DNA of 64,000 bases from Pseudosulfitobacter pseudonitzschiae (lineage in GTDB: Bacteria; Pseudomonadota; Alphaproteobacteria; Rhodobacterales; Rhodobacteraceae), in assembly GCF_002222635.1 (NCBI RefSeq), contig NZ_CP022416.1, positions 310,001-374,000 on the forward strand. Direction: 5' to 3'. The position numbers and the translations under genes are program-made. The notes beneath the pieces are model-generated. The model searched no databases. It was not told the origin of the DNA and worked only from the letters and a program-made list of their open reading frames with translations. This document shows, piece by piece, positions 51,958 through 60,942 of the stretch (position 1 is the stretch's first letter; every line of letters starts with the position of its first letter).

Positions 51958-52211
51958 GTCACAGCTATGTCATGGCACAGACGCACCCGCCAAGCGTTCA
52001 GAACGGTCATGTTGTGAAAAACACGCCAAACGGGTCCGTATTGTAATTCTGTTAACATTGCACCGGCCTGGGGTAACTCTGTTAGTCACTTGGACGGTGG
52101 TTAGGGCGGGGCATTGCCGACTAGCATCTGCCCATGTCGACCACATCGGGGCCAGCGGAGGGGCTGTTCCCTGACCTGCTGTTCGACAGATGTATTTACG
52201 GGAGGAACAAA
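51958..52211. promoter_or_regulatory. Divergent region with two TAAnTCTGTTA repeats
   Basis: Between the regulator gene and phnD, TAATTCTGTTA (52044-52054) and TAACTCTGTTA (52074-52084) are direct repeats differing at one base and separated by exactly 30 bases, about three helix turns. They are good candidates for binding sites of the adjacent OmpR-type regulator. No gene is present. Confidence 0.5.
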
Positions 52212-53192
52212 ATGCATATCACGAAATCCCTGTTGGGAACCGCCGTTGCCGTGGCCATGAGCAGCACCGCTGCCTTTGCGCAGGAAGACTGCACCGAGCG
52301 TGGCGCGCTGGACGTCATCTATTGTGACGCCAACGGCGATCTGGTCGCCGATGCGCCCACCGATCCGGCCAAACTGAACGATCCGTCGACGCTGGTCTTT
52401 GCTTATACGCCTGTCGAAGACCCCGCCGTTTACGCCGACATCTGGGAGCCGTTCATCACCCATCTGGAAGAGGCCACAGGTCGCGACGTACAATTCTTTG
52501 CAGTTCAGTCCAATTCGGCCGAGGTCGAGGCCATGCGGTCGGGTCGTCTGCACATTGCCGGTTTCTCGACCGGTCCCACACCCTTTGCCGTGAACCTTGC
52601 CGGTGCGGTGCCGTTTGCGATCATGGGCGCGGATGACGGGCAGTTCGGGTATAAATTGCAGGTGTTCACACAGGCAGATTCCGACATCAAGGAAATGGCC
52701 GACCTGAAGGGCAAGCGCATCGCGCATACATCGCCCACATCGAATTCGGGCAATCAGGCGCCGCGCGCTTTGTTCCCCGGTCTGGGCGTGATCCCCGACA
52801 CGGATTACGAAGTGACCTATTCCGGCTCGCATGACCAGTCGATGCTGGGCGTGGTCGCAGGCGACTATGACGCGGCCCCCGTGGCCTCTGAGGTGGTCGA
52901 GCGTATGGCCGAGCGCGGTCTGTACGAACCCGAAGACGTGCGCCTGATCTGGGAAAGCGATCCGTTCCCCACAACGTCATTCACCGTGGCACATGATCTG
53001 GACCCCGAACTGGCCGAAAAGATCAAACAAGCCTTCTTCAGCTTCCAGTTCGAAGGCACCAAGCTGGGTGAAGAGTTTCAGGGCGTGAGCAAGTTCATCC
53101 CGATCACCTACAAGAAACAGTGGGCTGTGATCCGTGAAATCCAGTCCAGCAATGGCGTGGAATACACGCCCCAAGGCCTCGCTGCCAACTAA
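52212..53192 (+). CDS. phnD: Phosphonate/phosphite-type ABC binding protein, PhnD
   Basis: A 326-residue periplasmic protein with signal peptide (cleavage after AAFAQ). PhnD features are LVFAYTPVEDP, WEPFITHLEEATGRDVQFFAVQSNSAEVEAMRSGRLHIAGF in pieces from residue 75 on, and AHTSPTSNSGNQAPRALF near residue 175. GGAGG seven bases before ATG 52212 fixes the start; the frame upstream to 52134 is not supported. Ligand could be phosphonate, phosphite or phosphate ester. No C-P lyase or phosphonatase gene is nearby. Confidence 0.9.
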   Translation: MHITKSLLGTAVAVAMSSTAAFAQEDCTERGALDVIYCDANGDLVADAPTDPAKLNDPSTLVFAYTPVEDPAVYADIWEPFITHLEEATGRDVQFFAVQSNSAEVEAMRSGRLHIAGFSTGPTPFAVNLAGAVPFAIMGADDGQFGYKLQVFTQADSDIKEMADLKGKRIAHTSPTSNSGNQAPRALFPGLGVIPDTDYEVTYSGSHDQSMLGVVAGDYDAAPVASEVVERMAERGLYEPEDVRLIWESDPFPTTSFTVAHDLDPELAEKIKQAFFSFQFEGTKLGEEFQGVSKFIPITYKKQWAVIREIQSSNGVEYTPQGLAAN

Positions 53193-53202
53193 GCGTCAAA
53201 CA

Positions 53203-53238
53203 GGACACGGGCCAGCCACACAGGCGTGGCCCGTGTCC
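53203..53238 (+). terminator. Hairpin between phnD and phnC
   Basis: GGACACGGGCCA (53203-53214) and TGGCCCGTGTCC (53227-53238) make a perfect 12-bp stem with a 12-base loop followed by CTTT. It probably gives partial termination or mRNA protection so that PhnD exceeds the membrane parts. Confidence 0.7.
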
Positions 53239-53274
53239 CTTTGCGCCTGTCCCCCAGTCCCGTGAGAGGTCAAA

Positions 53275-54048
53275 ATGCTGAAAATCGAAAAACTGGTCAA
53301 ACGCTACAACGGCGGCGATCCTGTGTTGAAGGATCTTGATCTGGAGATTGGCGGCCAAGAGGTCGTGTCAATCATCGGGTCGTCCGGTGCAGGCAAAAGC
53401 ACGCTGTTGCGGTGCATCAACCGTCTGGTCGAACCCACATCGGGCACGATCACGCTGAACGGCACCGATCTGACCAAACTGAAGAAATCCGAACTGCGCC
53501 TTGCCCGACGTCGCATCGGCATGGTGTTCCAAAGTTTCAATCTGGTGGACCGTCTGACAGTGATGGAAAACGTCCAGTCGGGGCGTCTGGGCTATATCTC
53601 CACATGGGCCGCACTGACACGCCGTTACCCCAAGGCGGACATCCGCCACGCCTATGAGCTGATGGAGCGGGTCGGGATTGCCCATTACGCCAACAAACGC
53701 GCGGATGAACTGTCGGGCGGTGAACGCCAGCGGGTCGGCGTGGTGCGCGCGCTGATGCAACAGCCGGAAATTTTGCTGGCGGACGAGCCCACTGCGTCAC
53801 TGGACCCCAAAACGTCGGAACAGATAATGGCGCTGCTGCGCGATCTGGCGAACGAGCTGGAACTGCCGGTTGTCATCAACATCCACAACGTGACCGAGGC
53901 CAAGCAATACACCGACCGTATCGTTGGCATGCGCTATGGGCGGATCATTTTTGACGACACTCCCGACGCGCTGGACGCCGACGCGATGGACGAGATCTAC
54001 GCCGGTGTGCCCGCCGAGGACCGCCAAGCACAGGGGGCCGCCGCATGA
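53275..54048 (+). CDS. phnC: Phosphonate-type ABC ATPase, PhnC
   Basis: A 257-residue ATPase. Walker A is IGSSGAGKSTLLRCIN, the family motif MVFQSFNLVDRLTVMENV, signature LSGGERQRVGVVRAL and Walker B LLADEPTASLD. GAGAGG precedes ATG. It overlaps the permease gene by ATGA. Confidence 0.93.
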   Translation: MLKIEKLVKRYNGGDPVLKDLDLEIGGQEVVSIIGSSGAGKSTLLRCINRLVEPTSGTITLNGTDLTKLKKSELRLARRRIGMVFQSFNLVDRLTVMENVQSGRLGYISTWAALTRRYPKADIRHAYELMERVGIAHYANKRADELSGGERQRVGVVRALMQQPEILLADEPTASLDPKTSEQIMALLRDLANELELPVVINIHNVTEAKQYTDRIVGMRYGRIIFDDTPDALDADAMDEIYAGVPAEDRQAQGAAA

Positions 54049-54839
54049 GTGATTTCCCCGACACGTGGCGCAAGCCGCCCTTTATCCGCAACACGTTGCT
54101 GCGGCGCGGGCTGTGGATTGCGATACTGGCCTATGTCGTGTTCACCATGGCCACGCTGCCCATCGACTGGGAGCGCGTGGTCGCAGGCATGGACCGCGCC
54201 GCCAAGATTTTCAGCGGGGCCTTTCCACCCAGCTTTGCCCGCGCCGACCTGCTGATCGACGGCTTTATGGAAAGCCTTAAAATTGCACTGCTGGCTACGG
54301 TGGCCGGTGTGGCGCTATCAATCCCCATTGCCTTTTGTGCTGCACGCAACATCGCGCCGATGCCGGTCTATTATCTGGGCCGGGCAACGATCATCATCGC
54401 GCGCAGCTTTCATCCCGTCATTGTCGCCATCATCTTTGTCAAAGCGGTCGGCTTCGGCCCCTTTGCCGGAGTGCTGACACTGACAGTCTATTCCGTCGGT
54501 TTTGTCGCCAAGCTGTTGGCCGAACGTATCGAGGAAATCGACTTTGGTCAGGTCGAGGCGATGCGCGCTGCCGGCGCACCGTTTTTCAGCACGCTGGTCT
54601 ATGCCATTGCGCCGCAAATTCTGGCGCGCCAGATCGGTCTGTCCATCTATCAGCTGGACAGCAACCTGCGGGCGTCTGCAGTGGTCGGTCTGGTGGGGGC
54701 GGGGGGCATTGGCGCAACGCTGGCCAACGCCTTTGGCCGCTATGATTACGATTTTGCGCTGGCCATCACGATGGTTATCGTCGGCGTCATTCTGGTGTCC
54801 GAGGCGATCAGCGGCGTGATACGGGAGAAAGTGGCATGA
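54045..54839 (+). CDS. phnE: Phosphonate-type ABC permease, PhnE (first copy)
   Basis: A 264-residue permease with about six spans. The PhnE pattern DFGQVEAMRAAGAPFFSTLVYAIAPQIL gives the coupling helix, and SIYQLDSNLRASAVVGLVGAGGIG is the conserved end. It is followed by a second PhnE-type gene with an ATGA overlap. The two may form a heterodimeric channel. Confidence 0.92.
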   Translation: MSDFPDTWRKPPFIRNTLLRRGLWIAILAYVVFTMATLPIDWERVVAGMDRAAKIFSGAFPPSFARADLLIDGFMESLKIALLATVAGVALSIPIAFCAARNIAPMPVYYLGRATIIIARSFHPVIVAIIFVKAVGFGPFAGVLTLTVYSVGFVAKLLAERIEEIDFGQVEAMRAAGAPFFSTLVYAIAPQILARQIGLSIYQLDSNLRASAVVGLVGAGGIGATLANAFGRYDYDFALAITMVIVGVILVSEAISGVIREKVA

Positions 54840-55636
54840 GCAGCACCACACCGTTGGACCACTGGTCGCGCTATACCCCGAAACAACGCATCAAACGCTA
54901 TGCCGTGTTGCTGTTGACCCTGCTGGTGGTTGCGTGGGCCCTGCAAAGCATCGACGTAATCTGGGAATGGGTCTGGGATTCACCAGCGCAGATGGCCGAT
55001 TTGTTCGGGCGCATGGTGCCGCCTGATCCGCAAAACCTGCCGTCGATCATGTGGGCAATGTGGGAAACCGTAAACATCGCCACGATTGCCACCCTGTTTG
55101 CGGTCATCATCTCTCTGCCCGTCGCCTATATCGCGGCCAAAAACACCACGCCCAACGTTGCCACCCTGTGGCTGGGCCGGTTCATTCTGGTGTCGTCGCG
55201 GTCGGTCAACACGATCATCTGGGCGCTGCTGTTTGTCGCCATCTTTGGCCCCGGTATCATTGCGGGCATCGTGGCGATCATGTTCCGGTCGGTCGGGTTC
55301 ATGGGCAAACTGCTGGGCGAGGCGATCGAGGAAATCGACACGCGCCCCGTCGAAGCGTTGCAAGCCAGCGGCGCGTCACGGTTCAAAGTGGTGCTTTACG
55401 CCATTGTCCCGCAGGTCATGCCGACGTTCTTTGCCGTCTCGATCCTGCGCTGGGACATCAACCTGCGCGAATCCACGGTGCTGGGACTGGTTGGTGCGGG
55501 CGGGATCGGGATTATCCTGCAAGGGGCCATCGACACATTCAACTGGCCCGAAGTGTCGACGGTGCTGTTGGCAATCCTTGCCTTTGTCATTCTGGGCGAG
55601 GTGGTGTCGATGTACCTGCGCAAACGCATCTTGTAA
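54836..55636 (+). CDS. phnE: Phosphonate-type ABC permease, PhnE (second copy)
   Basis: A 266-residue permease similar to its neighbour: IDTRPVEALQASGASRFKVVLYAIVPQVMP is the coupling helix and SILRWDINLRESTVLGLVGAGGIG the conserved end. It closes the phnDCEE operon and is followed by a strong terminator. Confidence 0.92.
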   Translation: MSSTTPLDHWSRYTPKQRIKRYAVLLLTLLVVAWALQSIDVIWEWVWDSPAQMADLFGRMVPPDPQNLPSIMWAMWETVNIATIATLFAVIISLPVAYIAAKNTTPNVATLWLGRFILVSSRSVNTIIWALLFVAIFGPGIIAGIVAIMFRSVGFMGKLLGEAIEEIDTRPVEALQASGASRFKVVLYAIVPQVMPTFFAVSILRWDINLRESTVLGLVGAGGIGIILQGAIDTFNWPEVSTVLLAILAFVILGEVVSMYLRKRIL

Positions 55637-55682
55637 TTTTGCAGAAACGGTCGGGCCCACATCCCGCCCCTGCAAAACCTTG

Positions 55683-55715
55683 CGCCCTGCGGGTCCTTCC
55701 CTCGCAGGGCGTTTT
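55683..55715 (+). terminator. Intrinsic terminator of the phn operon
   Basis: CGCCCTGCG (55683-55691) and CGCAGGGCG (55703-55711) form a perfect 9-bp stem with an 11-base loop, followed by TTTT, 47 bases after the last stop codon. Confidence 0.9.
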
Positions 55716-55838
55716 GGGTGGCTTGCTGATTGCCAACACCTTGTCAGTGCACGAAAACCCCGCGATCCTATACTGCATCGCCGTTGAAAACCGGCAATGG
55801 ATATGCGGCTGGGGTTCCGCAAATTATAATAGGCAACT

Positions 55839-55849
55839 AAAATACTCAG
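55839..55849 (+). promoter_or_regulatory. AAAATACTCAG motif upstream of the siderophore operon
   Basis: The element at 55839-55849 is nearly the same as AAAATACTAAG at 60859-60869 upstream of the TonB receptor (10 of 11 bases). Both lie 60-75 bases before the first start of an iron-uptake unit, so a common iron-responsive site or promoter element is likely. Confidence 0.4.
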
Positions 55850-55910
55850 GATTGTAATGGCCTGCGCTCCGATCTAGGTTCGCGACCGAATCGCACGGTG
55901 GAGCCAACGG

Positions 55911-56969
55911 ATGTCCTTGCAAAATACCCTGACAAAAACGGTCCGGCCTGACGGGCAGGGCTGGCTTGCCACCTCTGACAGTGACGCTTTCTTTGATCTG
56001 GTGATGGATGCCTGCAAATTGTGGGAACTGCCCGTCGCACAGCAGAGCCGCACGCATCTGGTGGTTACATCAGACATTGGAGAGATCAATTTTGCCCGCG
56101 CCGATGCAGGAGTCGCGATTTCGATCGTCTCTGACACGGATGCGAACCTGTTTATGCTGCGCGAAACCGTGGCGGCACAGATCGACTATTTTGCGCCCAC
56201 GCTGGCCGATTGTCTGACGTGGGACGCAGCACCGGACACCGGCACGATGCCGCCCAATTTCAGGTTGGCCAAAGTGGTGTCACTTGCTCCGCTGGGCGTG
56301 CATTTCTGGCGACTGACTGTCATGGGCGACGACCTTGGTGCCTTTTCGCACACGGGGTTGCATTTGCGGCTGGCCTTGCCCGAACGCGGGGGCAGGGCGC
56401 AATGGCCCGTTCTGAACGACCGCGGGCGCGTGCGCTGGCCGGACAAAAGCGCCCTGCATGTTGCGGTTTATACAATCCGGTCGTTTGATCCGGTGTCCGG
56501 CGGTCTGGTTATCGACGTGTTCCGCCATGCGGGCGGCACCAGCAGCGACTGGCTGGAACAGGCGGTTCCGGGTGCGATGGTGGGGCTGATGGGGCCGGGC
56601 GGCGGATGGGTTCCTGACGCACCGCATCTGGTGATTGCGGGCGACGAAACAGCGATCCCTGCGATCGCCCGCATTTTGGACGCAATGCCCGGCACCACCA
56701 CAGGCACGGCGCTGATCGAGGTTGCAGAAACCTGCGATTATCCGCTGCCCGACTGTCCCGCGGGGATGGATTTGCACCTGCTCAGCCGTGCGCGCGGTGA
56801 CACACTGGAAACGGCGATGGCCGGTGTTGATCTGGGCGCGGCCGACCACCGCTATGTCTGGTTTGCTGCCGAAAAGGACCGCGCCACCGCAATGCGGCAA
56901 CACCTGCGCGAGACGCAAGGCGTGGGGCGGCACGAATCCTATATCTCTGCCTATTGGCAACGGGGCTGA
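55911..56969 (+). CDS. Siderophore-interacting protein (ferric-siderophore reductase), with DUF2218 domain
   Basis: A 352-residue cytoplasmic flavoprotein. Residues about 5-95 are a DUF2218-type N-terminal domain (ATSDSDAFFDLVMDACKLW and LFMLRETVAAQIDYFAP). Residues about 105-350 are the SIP/ViuB reductase: HVAVYTIRSFDP for FAD, FRHAGGTSSDWLEQAVPGAMVGLMGPGG, LVIAGDETAIPAIARIL for NAD(P)H, and HESYISAYWQRG at the end. It would release iron by reduction after import. GGAG precedes the start. Confidence 0.9.
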   Translation: MSLQNTLTKTVRPDGQGWLATSDSDAFFDLVMDACKLWELPVAQQSRTHLVVTSDIGEINFARADAGVAISIVSDTDANLFMLRETVAAQIDYFAPTLADCLTWDAAPDTGTMPPNFRLAKVVSLAPLGVHFWRLTVMGDDLGAFSHTGLHLRLALPERGGRAQWPVLNDRGRVRWPDKSALHVAVYTIRSFDPVSGGLVIDVFRHAGGTSSDWLEQAVPGAMVGLMGPGGGWVPDAPHLVIAGDETAIPAIARILDAMPGTTTGTALIEVAETCDYPLPDCPAGMDLHLLSRARGDTLETAMAGVDLGAADHRYVWFAAEKDRATAMRQHLRETQGVGRHESYISAYWQRG

Positions 56970-57012
56970 CCCTTCGAGACCATTCTTCAACCCACCCAGA
57001 AAAGGAACCGCC

Positions 57013-57984
57013 ATGAAACACTTGCTGGCGATTGCATTTACCGCCCTTTTGGCCACGGCCACTTTTGCACAAGAGTATCCGGCGACCATTTCACACGCAT
57101 TCGGCACCACCACGCTAAAGGCTAAGCCGGTGCGGATCGCCTCTGTTGGCTGGGCCAATCATGAAGTGCCGCTGGCGCTGGGGATCGTTCCGGTCGGGTT
57201 CGCGCGCGCGAACTGGGGGGACGACGATGGCGACGGGCTTTTGCCGTGGGTCAGTGCGCGGCTGTCCGAACTGGGCGCCGATGTGCCGGCCCTGTTCGAC
57301 GAGGGCGACGGGATCGACTTTGAGGCGGTTGCGGAAACCAATCCCGATGTGATCCTTGCGGCCTATTCCGGCATCACCCGCGCCGATTATGACACCCTCA
57401 GCCGTATCGCGCCGGTCATCGCCTATCCCGAAGCGGCGTGGACAACGACATGGCGCGAGATGATCCACCAGAACGCGGCGGGCATCGGCATGGCAACCGA
57501 AGGCGACGCACTGGTTGCCGATCTTGAGGCGCAGATTGCAACCGCCGTGGCGAAACACCCCGAACTGAGTGGCAAGCGCGGCATGTTCGTCACCCATCTG
57601 GACCTGCGCGATCTCAGCACCATCGGCTTTTACGCCGCTGCTGACCAACGCGTGCAATTTCTGGAAGACCTTGGCATGTCCACGCCGCAAGCGGTGAAAG
57701 AGGCCAGCGAAGCGGGCAAATATTCAGGGCGGGTCAGCGCAGAGCGTGTCGATATGTTCGATGATGTGGACGTGGTGGTGACCTATGGCGATCAGGCGCG
57801 CATGGACGAACTGGCGAAAAACCCGCTGATTGCCAGATTTCCGGCAGTGGCGCGCAACGCTGTGGTGTTGCTGGCCAATGACCCGATGGGAACGGCTGCA
57901 AACCCCACACCACTGTCGATCCCCTATGTTCTGGACGACTATCTGACGCTTTTGTCCCAAGCGGCAACACGCGACACACAATGA
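57013..57984 (+). CDS. Iron-siderophore ABC binding protein (FepB/FatB-like)
   Basis: A 323-residue periplasmic protein with signal peptide (cleavage near ATFAQ). The class III binding-protein pattern shows in RIASVGWANHEVPLALGIVPVG, ETNPDVILAAYSGITRADYDTLSRIAPVIAYP and the closing LSIPYVLDDYLTLLSQA. AAAGGAACC precedes ATG 57013. It overlaps the first permease gene by ATGA and binds the ferric chelate delivered by the TonB receptor. Confidence 0.92.
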   Translation: MKHLLAIAFTALLATATFAQEYPATISHAFGTTTLKAKPVRIASVGWANHEVPLALGIVPVGFARANWGDDDGDGLLPWVSARLSELGADVPALFDEGDGIDFEAVAETNPDVILAAYSGITRADYDTLSRIAPVIAYPEAAWTTTWREMIHQNAAGIGMATEGDALVADLEAQIATAVAKHPELSGKRGMFVTHLDLRDLSTIGFYAAADQRVQFLEDLGMSTPQAVKEASEAGKYSGRVSAERVDMFDDVDVVVTYGDQARMDELAKNPLIARFPAVARNAVVLLANDPMGTAANPTPLSIPYVLDDYLTLLSQAATRDTQ

Positions 57985-58982
57985 CCTTTGACCGCCGTCA
58001 TAGCGCATACAAGGTGACGCTGGCCTTGATGCTGTTGGCGTTGACGGCGGGGATATCGCTGGCTGTGGGCACCAGACCTGTAGCGTGGCCCGAAATTTGG
58101 GCAGGTGTCACCGGACACGTTGATAGCATCGGCGCGGCAGCGGTTGCGGTGCGGATGCCACGCACCGCGCTGGCCTTGTTGGCGGGCGGTGCGCTGGGTG
58201 TGGCGGGGGCGGTGATGCAAGGTGTCACGCGCAACCCGTTGGCCGATCCGGGGATTTTGGGTGTGAACGCCGGGGCGGCGCTGTTTGTGGTGGTGGGCAT
58301 CGCATGGTTCGACGTCAGCGGCGCGGTGACCTTTTTGTGGTTGGGCGTGGCAGGGGCGGGCTGTGCTGCCGTGTTTGTCTATGCCATCGGATCAACGGGA
58401 CAGGGCGGGGCGACACCGCTCAAGCTGACCCTGGCAGGTACTGCGACCTCGATTGCGGCCTCGGCATTTATCGTGGCGCTGGTGCTACCACGCAACGACA
58501 TCTCGGGCAGCGTGCAGGCGTGGCAGGTTGGCGGCGTCGGCGGTGCAAATTTCGAAACCCTGCTGCCCGCACTGCCGTTTCTGGCGGTCGGGCTGTTGCT
58601 AAGCCTTGCGGCAGGGCGGGTGCTGAATGCGCTGGCACTGGGCGAAGAACTGGCCGCAGGGCTGGGGCAGAATGTGGCAACAGGGCGGATCACATCAGCT
58701 GCGGGCGCAATCTTGCTGTGTGGTGCGGCGACAGCCCTGTGTGGGCCAATCGGATTTGTCGGGCTGGTTGTGCCCCATGCCTGCCGCATGTTCGGTGGCA
58801 TCGACCACCGCATCCTGCTGCCGCTCAGCGCGATCGGGGGCGCGGTGTTGCTGGGCTGCGCCGATGTGCTGGGGCGGGTGATTGCGCGGCCCAATGAACT
58901 GGACGTGGGCGTGGTGACGGCCTTTGTCGGGGCACCGTTCTTTATCTGGACGGTCCGCCGTCAAAGGATGCGTGGCCTGTGA
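57981..58982 (+). CDS. Iron-siderophore ABC permease, FecCD family (first)
   Basis: A 333-residue permease with about nine or ten spans. RMPRTALALLAGGALGVAGAVMQGVTRNPLADPGILGVNAGAAL (in pieces from residue 55) and GPIGFVGLVVPHACRM near residue 255 are FecCD marks. It pairs with the next gene as FepD/FepG-like halves and overlaps it by GTGA. Confidence 0.93.
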   Translation: MTFDRRHSAYKVTLALMLLALTAGISLAVGTRPVAWPEIWAGVTGHVDSIGAAAVAVRMPRTALALLAGGALGVAGAVMQGVTRNPLADPGILGVNAGAALFVVVGIAWFDVSGAVTFLWLGVAGAGCAAVFVYAIGSTGQGGATPLKLTLAGTATSIAASAFIVALVLPRNDISGSVQAWQVGGVGGANFETLLPALPFLAVGLLLSLAAGRVLNALALGEELAAGLGQNVATGRITSAAGAILLCGAATALCGPIGFVGLVVPHACRMFGGIDHRILLPLSAIGGAVLLGCADVLGRVIARPNELDVGVVTAFVGAPFFIWTVRRQRMRGL

Positions 58983-60025
58983 CCCTGTCGCCTGCCTGTT
59001 CCTCGCCCGCTGCGGCGCGGCGCGCGCGTTATCGTGGCAACTGCCGTGCGCTTTTGGCAGTGTCGGTGCTTGTGATCCTCGTGGCATTTCTGGTCGGTCT
59101 GACACTGACCTGCGGGCAAAGCTGTCTTGCACCCGGTCAGGTGCTGTCGGCGCTGACGGGGGCGGATGCAGGTGGCGCGGATTTTGTGGTGAACGATCTG
59201 CGGTTGCCGCGTGCGTTGATGTCGCTGGTGGTCGGGCTGTGCTTTGGGCTGGGCGGTGTGGCGTTTCAGGTGATGCTGCGCAACCCGCTGGCCAGCCCCG
59301 ACATCATCGGCATCAGCGCCGGTGCCGGCGCTGCGGCGGTGTTTGCCATTGTCGTCCTGTCGCTTGAAGGTTGGGCGGTCTCGGTTGTTGCGGTTGCGTC
59401 AGGGTTGTTGATTGCAACGGTGATCTGGGGCCTGTCGTCGGGGCGTGGTGCGGCGGGCGCACGGCTGATCCTTGTGGGGATAGGTGTTTCGGCAATGTTG
59501 AACAGCATCACGTCCTACATCCTGCTTGGTGCCCCTGCATGGGATCGCGCCGAAGCGATGCGCTGGCTGACGGGCAGCGTGAACGGGGCGCAGTTGGTGC
59601 AAATCTGGCCGGTGCTTGCCGCGCTGTTGGTGTTCGGTGGTTTGCTGGCGCTGTCTGCGCGCGATCTTGATCTGTTGCGGCTGGGCGACGACGCCGCGCG
59701 GGCGTTAGGGGTGCGGGCTGATGCCACGCGGTTCAAGGTCACGCTGGCGGCGGTCGGGCTGGTGGCCTTTGCGACCTCTGCGGCGGGGCCCGTGGCCTTT
59801 GTGGCCTTTCTGTCGGGGCCAATTGCGGCACGGCTGACGGGGGGCACCCGTGGCATTTTGCCCGCTGCGGGGCTGACGGGTGCGGTTCTGGTGCTGGCGG
59901 GTGACTATGCGGGGCAATTCCTGCTGCCGGCGCGTCTGCCTGTCGGCGTGGTCACTGGAGCCATCGGAGCGCCCTTTTTGCTTTTTCTCATTGTCAGAAC
60001 CAACCGGAACAGGGGAACGATATGA
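58979..60025 (+). CDS. Iron-siderophore ABC permease, FecCD family (second)
   Basis: A 348-residue permease starting with GTG inside the preceding stop. LRLPRALMSLVVGLCFGLGGVAFQ, MLRNPLASPDIIGISAGAGA and SAAGPVAFVAFLSGPIAARLTGG are conserved. A longer basic N-terminus (SSPAAARRARYRG) precedes the first span. Confidence 0.93.
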   Translation: MTLSPACSSPAAARRARYRGNCRALLAVSVLVILVAFLVGLTLTCGQSCLAPGQVLSALTGADAGGADFVVNDLRLPRALMSLVVGLCFGLGGVAFQVMLRNPLASPDIIGISAGAGAAAVFAIVVLSLEGWAVSVVAVASGLLIATVIWGLSSGRGAAGARLILVGIGVSAMLNSITSYILLGAPAWDRAEAMRWLTGSVNGAQLVQIWPVLAALLVFGGLLALSARDLDLLRLGDDAARALGVRADATRFKVTLAAVGLVAFATSAAGPVAFVAFLSGPIAARLTGGTRGILPAAGLTGAVLVLAGDYAGQFLLPARLPVGVVTGAIGAPFLLFLIVRTNRNRGTI

Positions 60026-60852
60026 CCGTTGCACGCCTCCTGCGCGCACAGGATCTGTCTGCGGGGTACGACGCGCGGGTGATCCTGAACAACATCTCGC
60101 TGGAAATTCCTGCGGGGCGGATCACTGCCATTGTCGGGGGCAATGCGTCCGGCAAATCCACGTTGCTGCGCACGCTGGCGCGTATCCTCAAACCCAAGGG
60201 CGGCGCAGTGCTGCTGGATGATCGCGTGATACATGACATGGCGTCGAACACCGTGGCGCGGATCATGGGGCTGTTGCCGCAATCGCCCATCGCCCCCGAA
60301 GGCATCACCGTTGCCGATCTGGTGGGCCGTGGGCGGCATCCACATCACGGGTTATTCTCGCGTTGGGGCGTTGCCGACGACCGCGCGGTGGCCGACGCAC
60401 TAAAGGCCACGGGCATCACCGCACTGGCCGACCGCGAGTTGGACACGCTGTCGGGCGGGCAACGGCAACGCGCGTGGATCGCGATGGCGCTGGCTCAGCA
60501 AACCGACCTGCTGTTGCTGGACGAACCGACAACCTTTCTGGACGTGTCGCATCAGATCGACGTGCTGGACCTGCTGGTTGACATGAACCTGTCGCGCGGC
60601 ACCACCGTTGTCATGGTGCTGCATGATCTGAACCTTGCTGTGCGGTACGCCGACCACCTGATCGCCGTGGCAAACGGTGCCATCCACTGCAAAGGTGCGC
60701 CCGCCGACGTGCTGACCGAAGCAACTGTTAAAACAGTGTTCGGGCTGGAGTGTCGCATTGTCACCGATCCGGTGTCAGGCACTCCGACGATGGTGCCCAT
60801 CGGGCGACACAAAAGCGGTGATATCGGGCAGGAATCCCAATTCTCAAAATAG
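60022..60852 (+). CDS. Iron-siderophore ABC ATPase (FepC/FecE-like)
   Basis: A 276-residue ATPase. Walker A is VGGNASGKSTLLRTLAR, the FepC-like loop LPQSPIAPEGITVADLVGRGR, signature LSGGQRQRAWIAMALAQ and Walker B LLLLDEPTTFLD. ATGA overlaps with the permease gene. It ends the first iron transcription unit. Confidence 0.94.
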   Translation: MTVARLLRAQDLSAGYDARVILNNISLEIPAGRITAIVGGNASGKSTLLRTLARILKPKGGAVLLDDRVIHDMASNTVARIMGLLPQSPIAPEGITVADLVGRGRHPHHGLFSRWGVADDRAVADALKATGITALADRELDTLSGGQRQRAWIAMALAQQTDLLLLDEPTTFLDVSHQIDVLDLLVDMNLSRGTTVVMVLHDLNLAVRYADHLIAVANGAIHCKGAPADVLTEATVKTVFGLECRIVTDPVSGTPTMVPIGRHKSGDIGQESQFSK

Positions 60853-60869
60853 TATACAAAAATACTAAG
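60851..60869 (+). promoter_or_regulatory. AGTAT/ATACT dyad with shared AAAATACTAAG motif before the TonB receptor
   Basis: AGTAT (60851-60855) and ATACT (60862-60866) form a small dyad that includes AAAATACTAAG (60859-60869), the element also found before the reductase gene. It begins inside the last codon of the ATPase gene. A candidate iron-regulator site. Confidence 0.4.
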
Positions 60870-60942
60870 TTATGAGTCGCAGCCCGCGCAGGGGCATGCT
60901 AACGGGTTAACCAAGTAAATCACTCAACTACTGGAGAGCACT

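Noticed and set aside
55051-55857. 268-codon plus-strand frame
   Set aside because: It is a frame shadow of the second phnE gene and runs through the terminator at 55683-55715.
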